Part shown: positions 8,567-17,543 of the stretch, one piece after another
Position numbering within the stretch: position 1 is the first letter of the stretch
How the letters are laid out: every line of letters begins with the position of its first letter
Assembly (NCBI RefSeq): GCF_030845175.1
Contig: NZ_CP132542.1
Span: forward strand, 3,569,501 to 3,633,500
Length of the DNA stretch: 64,000 bases
Direction: 5' to 3'
DNA from: Coralliovum pocilloporae
GTDB taxonomy: Bacteria; Pseudomonadota; Alphaproteobacteria; Rhizobiales; Cohaesibacteraceae
Notes under the pieces: generated by a model
Told to the model about the DNA's origin: nothing
Seen by the model: only the letters and a program-made list of their open reading frames with translations
The model's database searches: none
Translations under genes and position numbers: made by a program

Positions 8567-10327
8567 TCAACGCATCTCGTCCGGAGCGCTGACCCCTATT
8601 ATAGCGAGGCCAGATGAAATAACCAAAGCCACAGCCCGAACGAGAACGAGGCGTGCTTGTGTTAACTCTCTGTCTTTAGGGTTAATGAACCGTAATTGCG
8701 GCAACTCTTTGCCACGATTCCATTGCCCATGAAGCGCACTAGCCAGCTCATAAAGGTAAAATGACACCCTATAGGGCTCCTGTGCAAGGGCTGCCGACTC
8801 AATTAGCCGCGGATATTCTGCAAGCTTGCGGATCAAGCCCAGCTCTCCCTCATCAGTCAAACCAGACAGATCAGCTCCGGAAAGAGCTTCCTGGGAGACA
8901 TCCAGATCCGGAATCTCATCGAGGGCCTGACGGAAGATCGAGGCTGTCCGCGCATGGGCATACTGTACATAGAAGACCGGATTATCGCGGGTCTGTTCCG
9001 TTACTTTCTTGAAATCGAAATCAAGCGGCGCATCCGGCTTGCGGTACATCATCATGAACCGTACGGCATCGACACCAACTTCCTCGACCACATCCCGCAG
9101 GGTTACAAAGGTTCCGGCCCGCTTCGACATTTTCAGCGGCTCGCCATCCCGAAAAAGCTTCACCAGCTGGCAGAGCTTCACATCCAGTGATGCCTTCTCT
9201 TCACTCATAGCGGCAACAGCAGCTTTCATCCGCTTGACATAACCGCCATGATCCGCGCCCCAGATATCAATCTGATAGTCAAAGCCACGTTCGAACTTGT
9301 CAAAGTGATACGCCACATCGCTGCCGAAATAGGTGTAGCTGCCGTCAGACTTGACCAGAGGCCGGTCAATGTCATCACCAAACTCTGTTGACCGGAACAG
9401 GGTCTGTTCCCGATCTTCCCAATCATCCGGCAACTGGCCTTTTGGCGGTGGCAGGGTTCCCTCATAAACCAGATCCCGGCCCTTCAGGTAAGCCATGGCA
9501 TCCGCTACACGGTCGCGACTGCCAGTCACCAGAGACCGTTCGGAAAAGAACACATCATGCTTGACGTTCAGGGCGGCCAGGTCATCCTTGATCATCGCCA
9601 TCATTGCATCAATGGCCCGTGGACGCACAAGCGGCAGCCATTCCACTTCCGTATGGTTCATCAGCTTGTCGCCAAACTCGGTTTTCAGCGCTTCACCAAC
9701 GGAAACAAGATAATCGCCCGGATAGAGCCCTTCAGGAATACCGCCGATATCCTCGCCATTGGCCTCCCGGTAACGCAGATAGGCAGACCGCGCCAGAACA
9801 TCCACCTGTGCGCCCGCATCATTGGTGTAATATTCTCTGGTGACCTTATATCCGGCAAAATCCAGAAGGTTGGCAATCGTGTCGCCGACCACGGCACCAC
9901 GCGTATGCCCCACATGCATGGGACCGGTCGGATTAGCGGAAACATATTCCACATTGACCTTCCGCCCCTGCCCCAGCTCGGCCCGACCATAATCAACGCC
10001 TGACTGCAGAATGGCCTGCAGATGCACCCGCCAGAAACCTTCGTCAAGCGTCAGGTTGATAAAGCCCGGTCCCGCTACAGAAGCCGAAGCAATGTCGGCG
10101 TCTTTTTCAAGCTCAGCAACAAGCTGTTCTGCCAGGTCACGCGGCTTCGCGCCACAAAGCTTGGCAAGCACCATGGCCGCATTGGTCGCCATGTCACCAT
10201 GGGCGGCATCTCGCGGCGGCTCAACAACCAGTCTGTCGAACGGCAAAGCCGATCCATCCTGTGCCTTGAGACCGGCAGCGCCAACCGCTGCGCAGACTTT
10301 TTCCTGAAAAAGCGCAAATACGTTCAT
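8567..10327 (-). CDS. argS: Arginyl-tRNA synthetase
   Basis: Class Ia synthetase that charges tRNA-Arg. The chosen ATG gives 586 residues beginning [10 protein letters not shown], which matches family N-termini; another ATG four codons upstream (10339) is possible. The N-terminal Add-1 domain (1-100) is followed by the HIGH-type motif HVGH (138-141, within [12 protein letters not shown]). The KMSK motif appears as [10 protein letters not shown]. The C-terminal all-helical anticodon-binding domain contains YVQYAHART. The C-terminal residues fit a normal-length enzyme. It is followed by the SPOR gene on the same strand and preceded by the dGTPase gene. Confidence 0.97.
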   Translation of the reverse strand: MNVFALFQEKVCAAVGAAGLKAQDGSALPFDRLVVEPPRDAAHGDMATNAAMVLAKLCGAKPRDLAEQLVAELEKDADIASASVAGPGFINLTLDEGFWRVHLQAILQSGVDYGRAELGQGRKVNVEYVSANPTGPMHVGHTRGAVVGDTIANLLDFAGYKVTREYYTNDAGAQVDVLARSAYLRYREANGEDIGGIPEGLYPGDYLVSVGEALKTEFGDKLMNHTEVEWLPLVRPRAIDAMMAMIKDDLAALNVKHDVFFSERSLVTGSRDRVADAMAYLKGRDLVYEGTLPPPKGQLPDDWEDREQTLFRSTEFGDDIDRPLVKSDGSYTYFGSDVAYHFDKFERGFDYQIDIWGADHGGYVKRMKAAVAAMSEEKASLDVKLCQLVKLFRDGEPLKMSKRAGTFVTLRDVVEEVGVDAVRFMMMYRKPDAPLDFDFKKVTEQTRDNPVFYVQYAHARTASIFRQALDEIPDLDVSQEALSGADLSGLTDEGELGLIRKLAEYPRLIESAALAQEPYRVSFYLYELASALHGQWNRGKELPQLRFINPKDRELTQARLVLVRAVALVISSGLAIIGVSAPDEMR

Positions 10328-10393
10328 GGAACCCAACATTTCGTCGAAAGAAGCAGACTGTTTGTCATCTGCCGATAGAAAGCTTGCGTTGGC

Positions 10394-11641
10394 CTAACCC
10401 AAATCAGGCGAAGCGTCAAACCATTGGCGATGAAGTTGAAGAGCGTAACGGTCCGTCATACCCGCAATGAAATCGCAAACCCGTCGTGCCAGCAGAGTCT
10501 CATCCATCCCTGACGCACCGCTGAACCATTCTTCAGGCATACGGTCCGGATGTTTCATATAGAGGTCAAACAGGTCTCGAACCACCTGGTCCACCTGCCT
10601 GCGCACCACCATCACATCCTCATGCCGATACATGCGGGGGAACAGGAACCCCTTGATAGCCTTGTCATGAGCCGCCATGGCGTCCGAAAACCCGACAAGC
10701 ATAAAACCGCACTGACGGATATCATTGGAGGTCGCTGGCTGCAGGCTCCCAATCCGCCTGATCGCAGTGCCGATCACATCTTCCACAAGCGCAGTGATAA
10801 TCCGCCGAACCAGTTCATGAATGAAGCGATGAGAATCGAGCCCTGGATAGGCACGGTCAATATCTCCAATCATATCCCTGAGAAGATCGACCTCCTTCAG
10901 ATCGTTCAGGGTAAACAGCCCGGCTCTCAGACCATCATCGATATCATGGGCATTATAAGCGATATCATCTGCAATGGCGGCAGCCTGGGCCTCGGCGCTG
11001 GCAAAAGTCGTAAGCTCCAGCGCATCCAGATCCGGATAGTCCCGAAACCCGAAGGCCAGTTGCGGTCCGGCGCGCTTGCCAAGCGGTTTGCCTGAAGCAT
11101 CAACCAGTGGCCCGTTGTGCTTCACCAGACCTTCCAGCGTCTCCCAGCTCAGATTAAGACCGTCAAATTCGGCATAGCGTCGCTCCAGCCTGGTCACCAC
11201 CCGCAGGCTCTGGGCGTTGTGATCAAAGCCCTCATAGGGTTCCATGCATTCATCAAGCGCATCTTCACCGGTATGACCGAATGGTGTGTGACCAAGATCA
11301 TGGGCAAGCGCCAGGGCCTCTGCCAGATCCTCATCAAGTCGCAGGGCGCGCGCCACAGAGCGTGCAATCTGCGCCACCTCAATAGTGTGGGTCAGTCGGG
11401 TGCGGAAGTGATCGCCCTCATGATAGACAAAAACCTGCGTCTTGTGCTTGAGGCGCCGGAAAGCCGTTGAGTGAATAATCCGGTCCCGATCTCTCTGAAA
11501 CGGTGTGCGCGTCCTGCTCTCTGACTCAGGGAAAAGCCGCCCCCGGCTTTCATCCGGGAGAGAGGCATAATCTGCGCGCGGCTGCGCACCATATCCGAGC
11601 GGTTTCACGATGAGATGCGCCCCAGGTTGATTGACTTCCAT
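10394..11641 (-). CDS. Deoxyguanosinetriphosphate triphosphohydrolase-like protein (HD domain)
   Basis: Hydrolyses dNTPs to deoxynucleoside and triphosphate, so it acts in dNTP pool control. The metal-binding HD residues are His85 (RLTHTIEV), His114-Asp115 (ALAHDLGH) and a later Asp in [12 protein letters not shown]. The segment [14 protein letters not shown] is typical of the bacterial type 2 dGTPase-like family, which is 380-415 residues; this one is 415. The reading frame stays open upstream to 11698, but the ATG at 11641 matches family N-termini and leaves room for a divergent promoter with erpA. E. coli Dgt is longer and less similar in layout, so I give no gene symbol. Confidence 0.92.
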   Translation of the reverse strand: MEVNQPGAHLIVKPLGYGAQPRADYASLPDESRGRLFPESESRTRTPFQRDRDRIIHSTAFRRLKHKTQVFVYHEGDHFRTRLTHTIEVAQIARSVARALRLDEDLAEALALAHDLGHTPFGHTGEDALDECMEPYEGFDHNAQSLRVVTRLERRYAEFDGLNLSWETLEGLVKHNGPLVDASGKPLGKRAGPQLAFGFRDYPDLDALELTTFASAEAQAAAIADDIAYNAHDIDDGLRAGLFTLNDLKEVDLLRDMIGDIDRAYPGLDSHRFIHELVRRIITALVEDVIGTAIRRIGSLQPATSNDIRQCGFMLVGFSDAMAAHDKAIKGFLFPRMYRHEDVMVVRRQVDQVVRDLFDLYMKHPDRMPEEWFSGASGMDETLLARRVCDFIAGMTDRYALQLHRQWFDASPDLG

Positions 11642-11649
11642 AATTCTGA

Positions 11650-11661
11650 TCTTAATTAAGA
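11650..11661. promoter_or_regulatory. Small palindrome in the dGTPase/erpA divergent promoter region
   Basis: TCTTAATTAAGA is a perfect 12-base palindrome in the 93-base gap between two divergent genes, 9 bases upstream of the dGTPase start. The gap is AT-rich compared with its surroundings. It could be an operator, but such a short AT palindrome can arise by chance, and I do not recognise it as a known iron-regulator site. Confidence 0.3.
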
Positions 11662-11734
11662 GACATAGATTTTTTATGCCAGCCTTATTAGGCGTCAAAG
11701 AATGCCAAAAGGCTGCATTGGGGAAGATGATCCG

Positions 11735-12067
11735 ATGTCAGAGCACAATGTTCAGCTCAGCGACCGTGCCGCGCGCAGAATTGCAGCGATTCTGTCTGGA
11801 GAGAAAGATGCAACCGTTCTGCGGATCAGCGTATCTGGCGGTGGATGTTCCGGTTTCCAGTACAACTACGACCTGGTAACGGAGCGAAATGATGACGATA
11901 CGGTGCTGGAGCGTGACGGCGCCGTGGTTCTTATCGACCCGGTATCTGCTGTCTACATGGATGGCTCTGAGATAGATTTTGTGGACGATCTCATCGGGCA
12001 GTCTTTCCAGATCAAGAACCCGAATGCTGTTGCATCCTGCGGCTGCGGAACCAGCTTCTCAATTTAG
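11735..12067 (+). CDS. erpA: Iron-sulfur cluster insertion protein ErpA (A-type carrier)
   Basis: A-type Fe-S carrier (HesB/IscA family) that passes clusters to apo-proteins in the cytoplasm. The chosen ATG gives 110 residues beginning [10 protein letters not shown], with GGGGAAG eight bases upstream; an in-frame ATG at 11702 would add 11 residues but has a poorer ribosome-binding site. The three cluster-binding Cys are visible in [10 protein letters not shown] and, near the C-terminus, ASCGCGTSF. ErpA, IscA and SufA are hard to separate from sequence alone; the lone position next to dGTPase and not in an isc or suf operon, together with the GCSGFQY pattern, favours ErpA. Likely clients in this window are the CoxS and Rieske-type proteins. 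Confidence 0.9.
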   Translation: MSEHNVQLSDRAARRIAAILSGEKDATVLRISVSGGGCSGFQYNYDLVTERNDDDTVLERDGAVVLIDPVSAVYMDGSEIDFVDDLIGQSFQIKNPNAVASCGCGTSFSI

Positions 12068-12081
12068 GGTCAAGACACGCC

Positions 12082-13119
12082 TTATTTGACCAGTTTCGAG
12101 AGTTCCTTCAGCCGGTCGTTGACCAGCCAGCCATAATAATTCTCTTCCGGATAAGCCCGACCACGATCCCGGAATGAGCGCGCCCGCGCCCAGGGGTCTC
12201 CGAGATTATAGAGTGTGGCCACCACACCCGGATTTCCCGAGATGTCAACTTTGCCCACCGTCCTGTAGGCGGTAATTGCATCCTTGATGATCGCGGCCAT
12301 GTAATGCAGGGATCGATCCGGGTCCATGGCGGCCCGGTAAACCTCCCGCTCATTTGTTTCTTTCAGCTTCTTGAACTTGCTGATACGGCTGACCTGGTCG
12401 GACATTTTCAGAACCGTCAGCGGATGCAACTGCCCCAGACCGAAACTCTGTCCGGCAAACAGGGGCTGGAAAAATGCCTCACCAAACTTCTGACTGCTAT
12501 ATTTCACCCCATCAACGCGCCTACCCCGATAGACTTTGTCCCAGACCCGTTCCCGACAGGCCCAGACTGATGAACTGCGTTTCAGCTTGTTGCACCGGTG
12601 GAAAGGCGGCTGCTGAACAAAATCCTCCACATTGTGGCCAGCGTGTTTGAATTCGATGGGCAGTTTCAAATAGGACGCAGCCTTGATGTAATACCCCTGC
12701 AGCGTATCAAGATTGTCGTAATTATAGGTGTGTTCTCCGACAATCGCACCGACCATGTGGATCGGCTCAATGCCATAGGTCTTGGAAACCGACTTGATCT
12801 TCCGGACGAGCCGATGCTCGCGGGTCAATGTTCTGACAATACGGTCAAACTTCTGCTCAAAGGTCTTGTTATGAGACCGTGTCCGGTTGGACGAGATAAA
12901 CGGGATCCTGGGCTGAATCTTGTTTCTGTTGCCCGGCGGCACCTTGGACAGACGCCGCCCAGTCTTGCGGGTCTCAGATGTCTTGCTCTTCTTCTGCTCT
13001 GCAGCGCTGACTGACAGTGCACCAGGCTCCCAGACGGTAAAAGCAACTGCACAAGCCAGACTCAAGCCGATGCGAACACCATAGCGGCAAATTCGCTCAG
13101 CACCCAATTTGAAACCCAT
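12082..13119 (-). CDS. DUF1402 family periplasmic protein, putative lytic transglycosylase
   Basis: The protein belongs to a family common in Rhizobiales with no settled role. The chosen ATG gives 345 residues with a signal peptide ending near SVSA-A at residue 39. The frame is open to a TTG at 13197 and has another ATG at 13158, so the start is uncertain. A basic Ser/Thr/Arg linker leads to a domain with the layout of an SLT lysozyme fold: a candidate catalytic Glu in AIVGEHTYNYD, then SFGLGQLHPLT, resembling the S-x-G-L-x-Q-x-x-P motif of family 1 transglycosylases, then VATLYNLGDPWARA. I infer peptidoglycan cleavage; the family could instead be a binding protein. It converges with erpA, 14 bases apart. 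Confidence 0.75.
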   Translation of the reverse strand: MGFKLGAERICRYGVRIGLSLACAVAFTVWEPGALSVSAAEQKKSKTSETRKTGRRLSKVPPGNRNKIQPRIPFISSNRTRSHNKTFEQKFDRIVRTLTREHRLVRKIKSVSKTYGIEPIHMVGAIVGEHTYNYDNLDTLQGYYIKAASYLKLPIEFKHAGHNVEDFVQQPPFHRCNKLKRSSSVWACRERVWDKVYRGRRVDGVKYSSQKFGEAFFQPLFAGQSFGLGQLHPLTVLKMSDQVSRISKFKKLKETNEREVYRAAMDPDRSLHYMAAIIKDAITAYRTVGKVDISGNPGVVATLYNLGDPWARARSFRDRGRAYPEENYYGWLVNDRLKELSKLVK

Positions 13120-13231
13120 CCTAAACAACTCTGAAACCCCAGCAGGCTGTCTGTTCATTATCCATATAAACCGTTTCACCCCTCGTTCACACTTCAAGTT
13201 CTCGGGATAAAACGTTACGTTGAAAAGGCAT

Positions 13232-14140
13232 TCACCGCCGGTAGGCCAGCATCCAGTTCAGCGTCAATCTCCAGTCGGTCATGCGTATCGGTGTCCCGTG
13301 CGATCCCGTTTCAAAAAGCGTAAACCGGATCGGATACCCCGGATAAGACGACCGCACTTTCAGGAAGAACTTTTCCCGTTCTTTCCAGTCAAATACACTA
13401 TCATTCGTTCCGTGGCCGATATAAATCGGCAGCCAGTTTCTCCGGCTTGCAAAGACGCTGGAGCGTAGAATGCTCGCGTCATGTCTACTGCCCATCAGCA
13501 GGATGCCGCTCATAAACGAGCGCGCAATATCATCCTTGGCAAGCTCCCAGCACAAAGCGCCACCGGCCGAACCACACGCAATGAAGATCGGAGCGCCAGA
13601 ACTGCGTGCACCATAGTGGCGCAGCAGGCCACGAATATCCTGAACGCCCCCTGAGGAGAAATCACGCACATCCGGCGAAATATACAGCCCGCCATTACGG
13701 ACCATGAGATTCTTGATCCGATTGAAGTTACCGCCGAATGTCCAGTCATTGACACCCTGATGGCGATTGCCGCCCTGACCATGAATGTAAAAGACAATCA
13801 TCCGGGCACGATCGGTCTCACCAACCGTGTAATGTTTCACCGGGCGCCCGTTGACCTTGACAGTCTGAACACTCTGGGACCAGTTCGGCTTTTTCGAAAC
13901 ATAATAGGATTGTACCCGGCGCTCGGGGACCTCATCCCGCTTGTGAATGTCCCGGCGCTTGTCATATCCGACACGGACGTAATCGCCATTGTAGTAGCTT
14001 TCAACCACATGCGGATAAGCGAACAAATCGTCCTTATAGGGCTTCAGGCTTGCAGCCGATGCAACGCTCGCCCATCCGGCGACCAGTGCGAGGGCAACAG
14101 CACCCACAAAAGCAGTGAACATCTTGCTATGTCTGATCAT
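13232..14140 (-). CDS. Secreted alpha/beta-hydrolase-fold protein
   Basis: The 302 residues begin MIRHSKMFTAF; AGGCAG six bases upstream supports this ATG over the GTG at 14167. The first 30 residues are a signal peptide (cleavage near SVASA-A). The fold is suggested by an oxyanion loop HGQGGN, a nucleophile-elbow-like ACGSAGGAL, an acid candidate in GHGTNDSVFDW and a His in ETGSHGTP. The elbow reads C-G-S-A-G, whereas the usual form is G-x-S-x-G. The region between the signal peptide and the core (residues 31-100) is Tyr/Arg rich. Substrate is unknown; an esterase or peptidase acting in the periplasm is possible. It lies 73 bases upstream of or beside DUF1402 on the same strand. Confidence 0.75.
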   Translation of the reverse strand: MIRHSKMFTAFVGAVALALVAGWASVASAASLKPYKDDLFAYPHVVESYYNGDYVRVGYDKRRDIHKRDEVPERRVQSYYVSKKPNWSQSVQTVKVNGRPVKHYTVGETDRARMIVFYIHGQGGNRHQGVNDWTFGGNFNRIKNLMVRNGGLYISPDVRDFSSGGVQDIRGLLRHYGARSSGAPIFIACGSAGGALCWELAKDDIARSFMSGILLMGSRHDASILRSSVFASRRNWLPIYIGHGTNDSVFDWKEREKFFLKVRSSYPGYPIRFTLFETGSHGTPIRMTDWRLTLNWMLAYRR

Positions 14141-14436
14141 GCGTTCTGCCTGATTTCCCCAAAACACGCGAATCCATCCCTCAAAACAGCCGGCAGAGTG
14201 CCACTAAACCGCAACCCGTTTGTGGTAGCTTGATAAACAATACAAGAAAGAGCAGACCAGCCAAGTCGAATCAGTAAATTCACCGTACTGATGAATTGCA
14301 AAGCGCGATAGCGCGGTCTCATCACATCCGGTTTATTGCCTTAAAGTAAGTCCCTCTCTTGAGGCTGACCGTCGACACCGATACAAATCTGTGGTGACGA
14401 CTCATCATGCCTCTTACCTGCTCAGGATCCCGATCG

Positions 14437-15219
14437 ATGAAAATAGCCACCTGGAATATCAACGGCATCAAGGCTCGGATCCAGAACCTGAAAAGCTGGC
14501 TGGAAGAGGCACAGCCGGACATCGCCTGCCTTCAGGAGATCAAGTCTGTGAGCGAAGGGTTCCCCTCCTCTACATTCGAAGACATGGGATACAACGTCGT
14601 TGTTCATGGCCAGAAGAGCTTCAACGGTGTTGCCATCCTCTCCAAGCTTCCGATTGAAGAGCAGCAGATCGGCCTCCCCGGCGATCCATCCGACGAACAG
14701 GCCCGCTTTATCGAGGTCCTCGTCTCAACACCATCGACGCCACTCCGGATTGGCGGGCTGTATCTGCCAAACGGCAATCCGGTCGATACGGAGAAGTATC
14801 CCTATAAGCTGGCCTGGATGGAACGTCTGTACCAGTTTGCCAAGGGGCGTCTTGAGTTGGAGGAGCCATTCCTGCTGGCCGGTGACTACAACATTATTCC
14901 CGCTGACGCGGATGTTCATGCCCCCGATGCCTGGAGAGGCGATGCCCTGTTCCGCCCGGAAAGCCATGCAGCCTATCGAAAGCTGTTGTCACTTGGCCTC
15001 ACGGATGCTCTCTACGCGGTCAATGACAAGCCGGGTCAGTATACCTTCTGGGATTATCAGGCTGGCGCATGGCCGAAAAACAACGGCATTCGCATCGACC
15101 ATCTCCTGCTGTCACCGGAAGCTGCAGATCGCCTGCAGACATGCCAGATCGACAAACACACCCGCGGATGGGAAAAACCATCCGATCATGTACCAGTCTG
15201 GATTAAGCTGGACGTCTGA
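14437..15219 (+). CDS. xthA: Exodeoxyribonuclease III
   Basis: AP endonuclease and 3'-5' exonuclease of base-excision repair. The ATG at 14437 (AGGA ten bases upstream) gives 260 residues starting MKIATWNINGIKAR, the family signature with the metal-site Asn. Further motifs are CLQEIKS (metal Glu), GLYLPNGNPVDTEKY, AGDYNIIPADADVH (catalytic Asp and Asn), IRIDHLLLS and SDHVPVW (catalytic His). It converges on exoR with only six bases between stop codons. The same pairing of xthA with exoR is what I recall from rhizobia. No unusual feature. Confidence 0.96.
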   Translation: MKIATWNINGIKARIQNLKSWLEEAQPDIACLQEIKSVSEGFPSSTFEDMGYNVVVHGQKSFNGVAILSKLPIEEQQIGLPGDPSDEQARFIEVLVSTPSTPLRIGGLYLPNGNPVDTEKYPYKLAWMERLYQFAKGRLELEEPFLLAGDYNIIPADADVHAPDAWRGDALFRPESHAAYRKLLSLGLTDALYAVNDKPGQYTFWDYQAGAWPKNNGIRIDHLLLSPEAADRLQTCQIDKHTRGWEKPSDHVPVWIKLDV

Positions 15220-15225
15220 ACAGAT

Positions 15226-16089
15226 TTACTCAGATACGCTGAATGTAATTGAGAACGGCCCATCGGATTCATCCGGCCGGTGAGCAATCAACCAGTCATC
15301 AGCAAGCTCCACAGCACGTCTGCGGATCACTTCTTCAGACAGGGAAAAGGCTTCTTCATGACGTTCCCTGATCCAGTCCTGATGACGGGATCCTTTGGCA
15401 CTCTTGCGGGCGATCGTCAGCCATTTGAGGCCACGGATCGGATTGCGACGCCCGTCCACACCATGAAACAGCAGATCACCTAGCTCAGCCTGGGCCCGCA
15501 GATGCCCTTTCTTGGCTGCAAGCTTCAACCAGCGGGCGGCCATACGAAGGTCTTTCGGACGGCCATTGTCAGAATCAGACAGATAGATTCGCGCCAGGCG
15601 ATATTGCGCATCCGCATCGCCGAAATAGGACGCCGCATAGGAATAGAACTTCTGAGCACGGCGTACATTGGGCTCGATAGCACTGTCCTGAATGCCCGTC
15701 ATATAGTAGGAGCCAAGCTGCACAAAGGCATTGGCCACAAAGCGGGATCTGGGAGATGCTGGCGGGTCTTCCGCATAAGCATTGGCAATCCTTGAGAAGT
15801 ACTCAAAGGCCTTGCCATCATCCTCATCAACACCATCGCCTTCGGCATACATTTTGCCGATTTTCCACTGAGCGATGGCATGCCCCTGCTCTGCTGCATA
15901 TTGCAGGGCCTTGAAAGCTTCGTCCTTGCGGCCTGAATAATAGGCACGCGTTCCTGACATGAAAGCGTCCCGCGTTGATTCGGTTCCATCGCTCTGGTCA
16001 ACGGAGCCATCAAACGCAGACGCAGGCGCGCAGAACATCAGCCCGGCCAGACCGGCTGCAAGCATCAATCGGGATCTACGCAGTGCCAT
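15226..16089 (-). CDS. exoR: ExoR-type periplasmic Sel1-repeat regulator
   Basis: In rhizobia, ExoR is a periplasmic inhibitor of the ExoS-ChvI two-component system and so represses exopolysaccharide synthesis and controls motility. This 287-residue protein has a signal peptide (cleavage near ASA-F, residue 25) and several Sel1-like repeats, including YAAEQGHAIAQWKIGKMYAEGDGVDE, the segment around YASYFGDADAQYRLARIYL, and LAAKKGHLRAQAELGDLLFHG. Length, order of repeats and the AYYSG start of the mature region match what I remember of Sinorhizobium ExoR. ExoS and ChvI are not in this window. Another Sel1 protein is possible, but the xthA neighbour supports ExoR. Confidence 0.8.
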   Translation of the reverse strand: MALRRSRLMLAAGLAGLMFCAPASAFDGSVDQSDGTESTRDAFMSGTRAYYSGRKDEAFKALQYAAEQGHAIAQWKIGKMYAEGDGVDEDDGKAFEYFSRIANAYAEDPPASPRSRFVANAFVQLGSYYMTGIQDSAIEPNVRRAQKFYSYAASYFGDADAQYRLARIYLSDSDNGRPKDLRMAARWLKLAAKKGHLRAQAELGDLLFHGVDGRRNPIRGLKWLTIARKSAKGSRHQDWIRERHEEAFSLSEEVIRRRAVELADDWLIAHRPDESDGPFSITFSVSE

Positions 16090-16430
16090 TCAAATCAAGT
16101 CCTTCGGCATCAGGCAGCTGGAGCTGCCCACTCCGAACCATTCTAGAGGCTGTCGGTTAAACAAAGCCAAATCGTACGAAACATCTCACTCATGTACCGA
16201 TCAGGCTTCGATCTGTCGTTGACCTACACTTACCCCACTTTGTGTCCGAATGTCGGCGCTTATGGAGAGGGAATGAGGCATCGTGCGCATTAAATTCGAA
16301 GCGTTGCAAAAATGTAACAAACACCGGTTCAAACGGGAACTTTCGATGGGGTTGATTCAAGTCATGGTCCACACATTCAAGGAAACGCAACTATCCTGAC
16401 ATAGACTGTTGTGATCAGGAGGGATTCACT
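16090..16430. other. Intergenic region between exoR and ppk2
   Basis: This 341-base stretch separates two divergent genes and presumably carries both promoters. It contains a hairpin-forming inverted repeat with arms GGCAGCT (16113-16119) and AGCTGCC (16122-16128) in the likely exoR leader, 24-40 bases before its start. The half nearer ppk2 is AT-richer (around 16280-16320). ppk2 has a strong ribosome-binding site (AGGAGGG, eight bases before its ATG). I see no convincing small gene: the short open frames lack ribosome-binding sites and family motifs. Confidence 0.5.
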
Positions 16431-17444
16431 ATGGACGACAGGATCGAAGACACCCGTCAGCCTCAGACAGAAGAAACGTCTGTTGTAGAGACTGAAACAG
16501 AGGCCCCAACCGAAGCCGCCATGCCTGCGCTGGAAGAAGCCAAAGAGGTCGTGGCAGAGATCTCTGATGAGAATTCAGAGACAGTGCCACAGGATCTGTC
16601 AGTGCCCGCATCGGCTCAGGTTTTTGAGCAGGGTGTCTATCCCTACAAGACCAAGATGAAGCGGTCGCTTTACGAGCGCCGCAAGGCCGCGCTTCAGGTT
16701 GAGCTGCTCAAGGTCCAGCGCTGGGTGGAAGAAACAGGCGAACGGGTGGTTATCCTGTTCGAAGGCCGGGATGCCGCCGGTAAGGGTGGCACAATCAAAC
16801 GCTTTATGGAGCATATGAACCCGCGTGCTGCCCGCGTTGTCGCTCTGACCAAACCAACGGAGCGGGAAAAGACACAATGGTATTATCAGCGCTATATCGA
16901 GCACCTTCCCTCTGCCGGTGAGATTGTGCTGTTTGACCGGTCCTGGTATAATCGCGCTGGCGTGGAGCGGGTGATGGGTTTCTGCTCTCCGAATGAGTAT
17001 CTGGAATTCATGCGCCAGACGCCGGATCTGGAGCGCATGCTGGTCCGCTCAGGAATTCGCCTGTTCAAATACTGGTTCTCGGTCACCCAGGACGAACAGC
17101 TTAACCGTTTCGAATCCCGCGAGACCGACCCGCTCAAACAGTGGAAACTGTCTCCGATCGACAAGGCATCGCTGAACAAGTGGGATGACTACACCGAGGC
17201 CAAGGAAGCCATGTTCTTCTATACGGATACAGCGGATGCGCCTTGGACTATCATCAAGTCGAACGACAAGAAACGCGCGCGTCTCAACTGCATGCAGCAC
17301 TTCCTGTCAAACCTGCCCTACCCGAACAAGAACAATAAAATCGTACACGATCCTGACCCACTGATCGTTGGGCACAGTGCCCATGTAATCGGTCAGAACG
17401 AGCATATTCTGGGCAAATCACTACACCCGGGCACAGCGGATTAG
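16431..17444 (+). CDS. ppk2: Polyphosphate kinase 2
   Basis: Transfers phosphate between polyphosphate and nucleoside diphosphates (ADP or GDP), probably favouring nucleotide synthesis. The 337-residue protein has one PPK2 domain from about residue 70. Walker A is EGRDAAGKGG (111-120), Walker B is FDRSWYNRAG (168-177), and the lid region includes KPTEREKTQWYYQRY. The first 65 residues are a Glu/Ala/Thr-rich acidic extension, probably disordered. A single PPK2 domain beginning YPYKTKMKR is typical of class I enzymes; ADP or GDP preference cannot be read here. It ends in a shared terminator with valS. Confidence 0.93.
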   Translation: MDDRIEDTRQPQTEETSVVETETEAPTEAAMPALEEAKEVVAEISDENSETVPQDLSVPASAQVFEQGVYPYKTKMKRSLYERRKAALQVELLKVQRWVEETGERVVILFEGRDAAGKGGTIKRFMEHMNPRAARVVALTKPTEREKTQWYYQRYIEHLPSAGEIVLFDRSWYNRAGVERVMGFCSPNEYLEFMRQTPDLERMLVRSGIRLFKYWFSVTQDEQLNRFESRETDPLKQWKLSPIDKASLNKWDDYTEAKEAMFFYTDTADAPWTIIKSNDKKRARLNCMQHFLSNLPYPNKNNKIVHDPDPLIVGHSAHVIGQNEHILGKSLHPGTAD

Positions 17445-17484
17445 AGCGTGTTGCGCAAAAGTGCTACGTATCCTTCCAGTCAAG

Positions 17485-17520
17485 AAAAAAGGCGACGCTC
17501 ACACAAGCGTCGCCCTTTTT
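17485..17520. terminator. Bidirectional intrinsic terminator between ppk2 and valS
   Basis: A nine-base-pair perfect stem (GGCGACGCT at 17491-17499 with AGCGTCGCC at 17506-17514) with a six-base loop is flanked by six A on the left and five T on the right. Each strand therefore reads as a GC-rich hairpin followed by a U-run. It sits between the convergent ends of ppk2 (plus) and valS (minus) and should terminate both. Confidence 0.92.
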
Positions 17521-17543
17521 GTTTCTGTATCCGGATCGTGATA

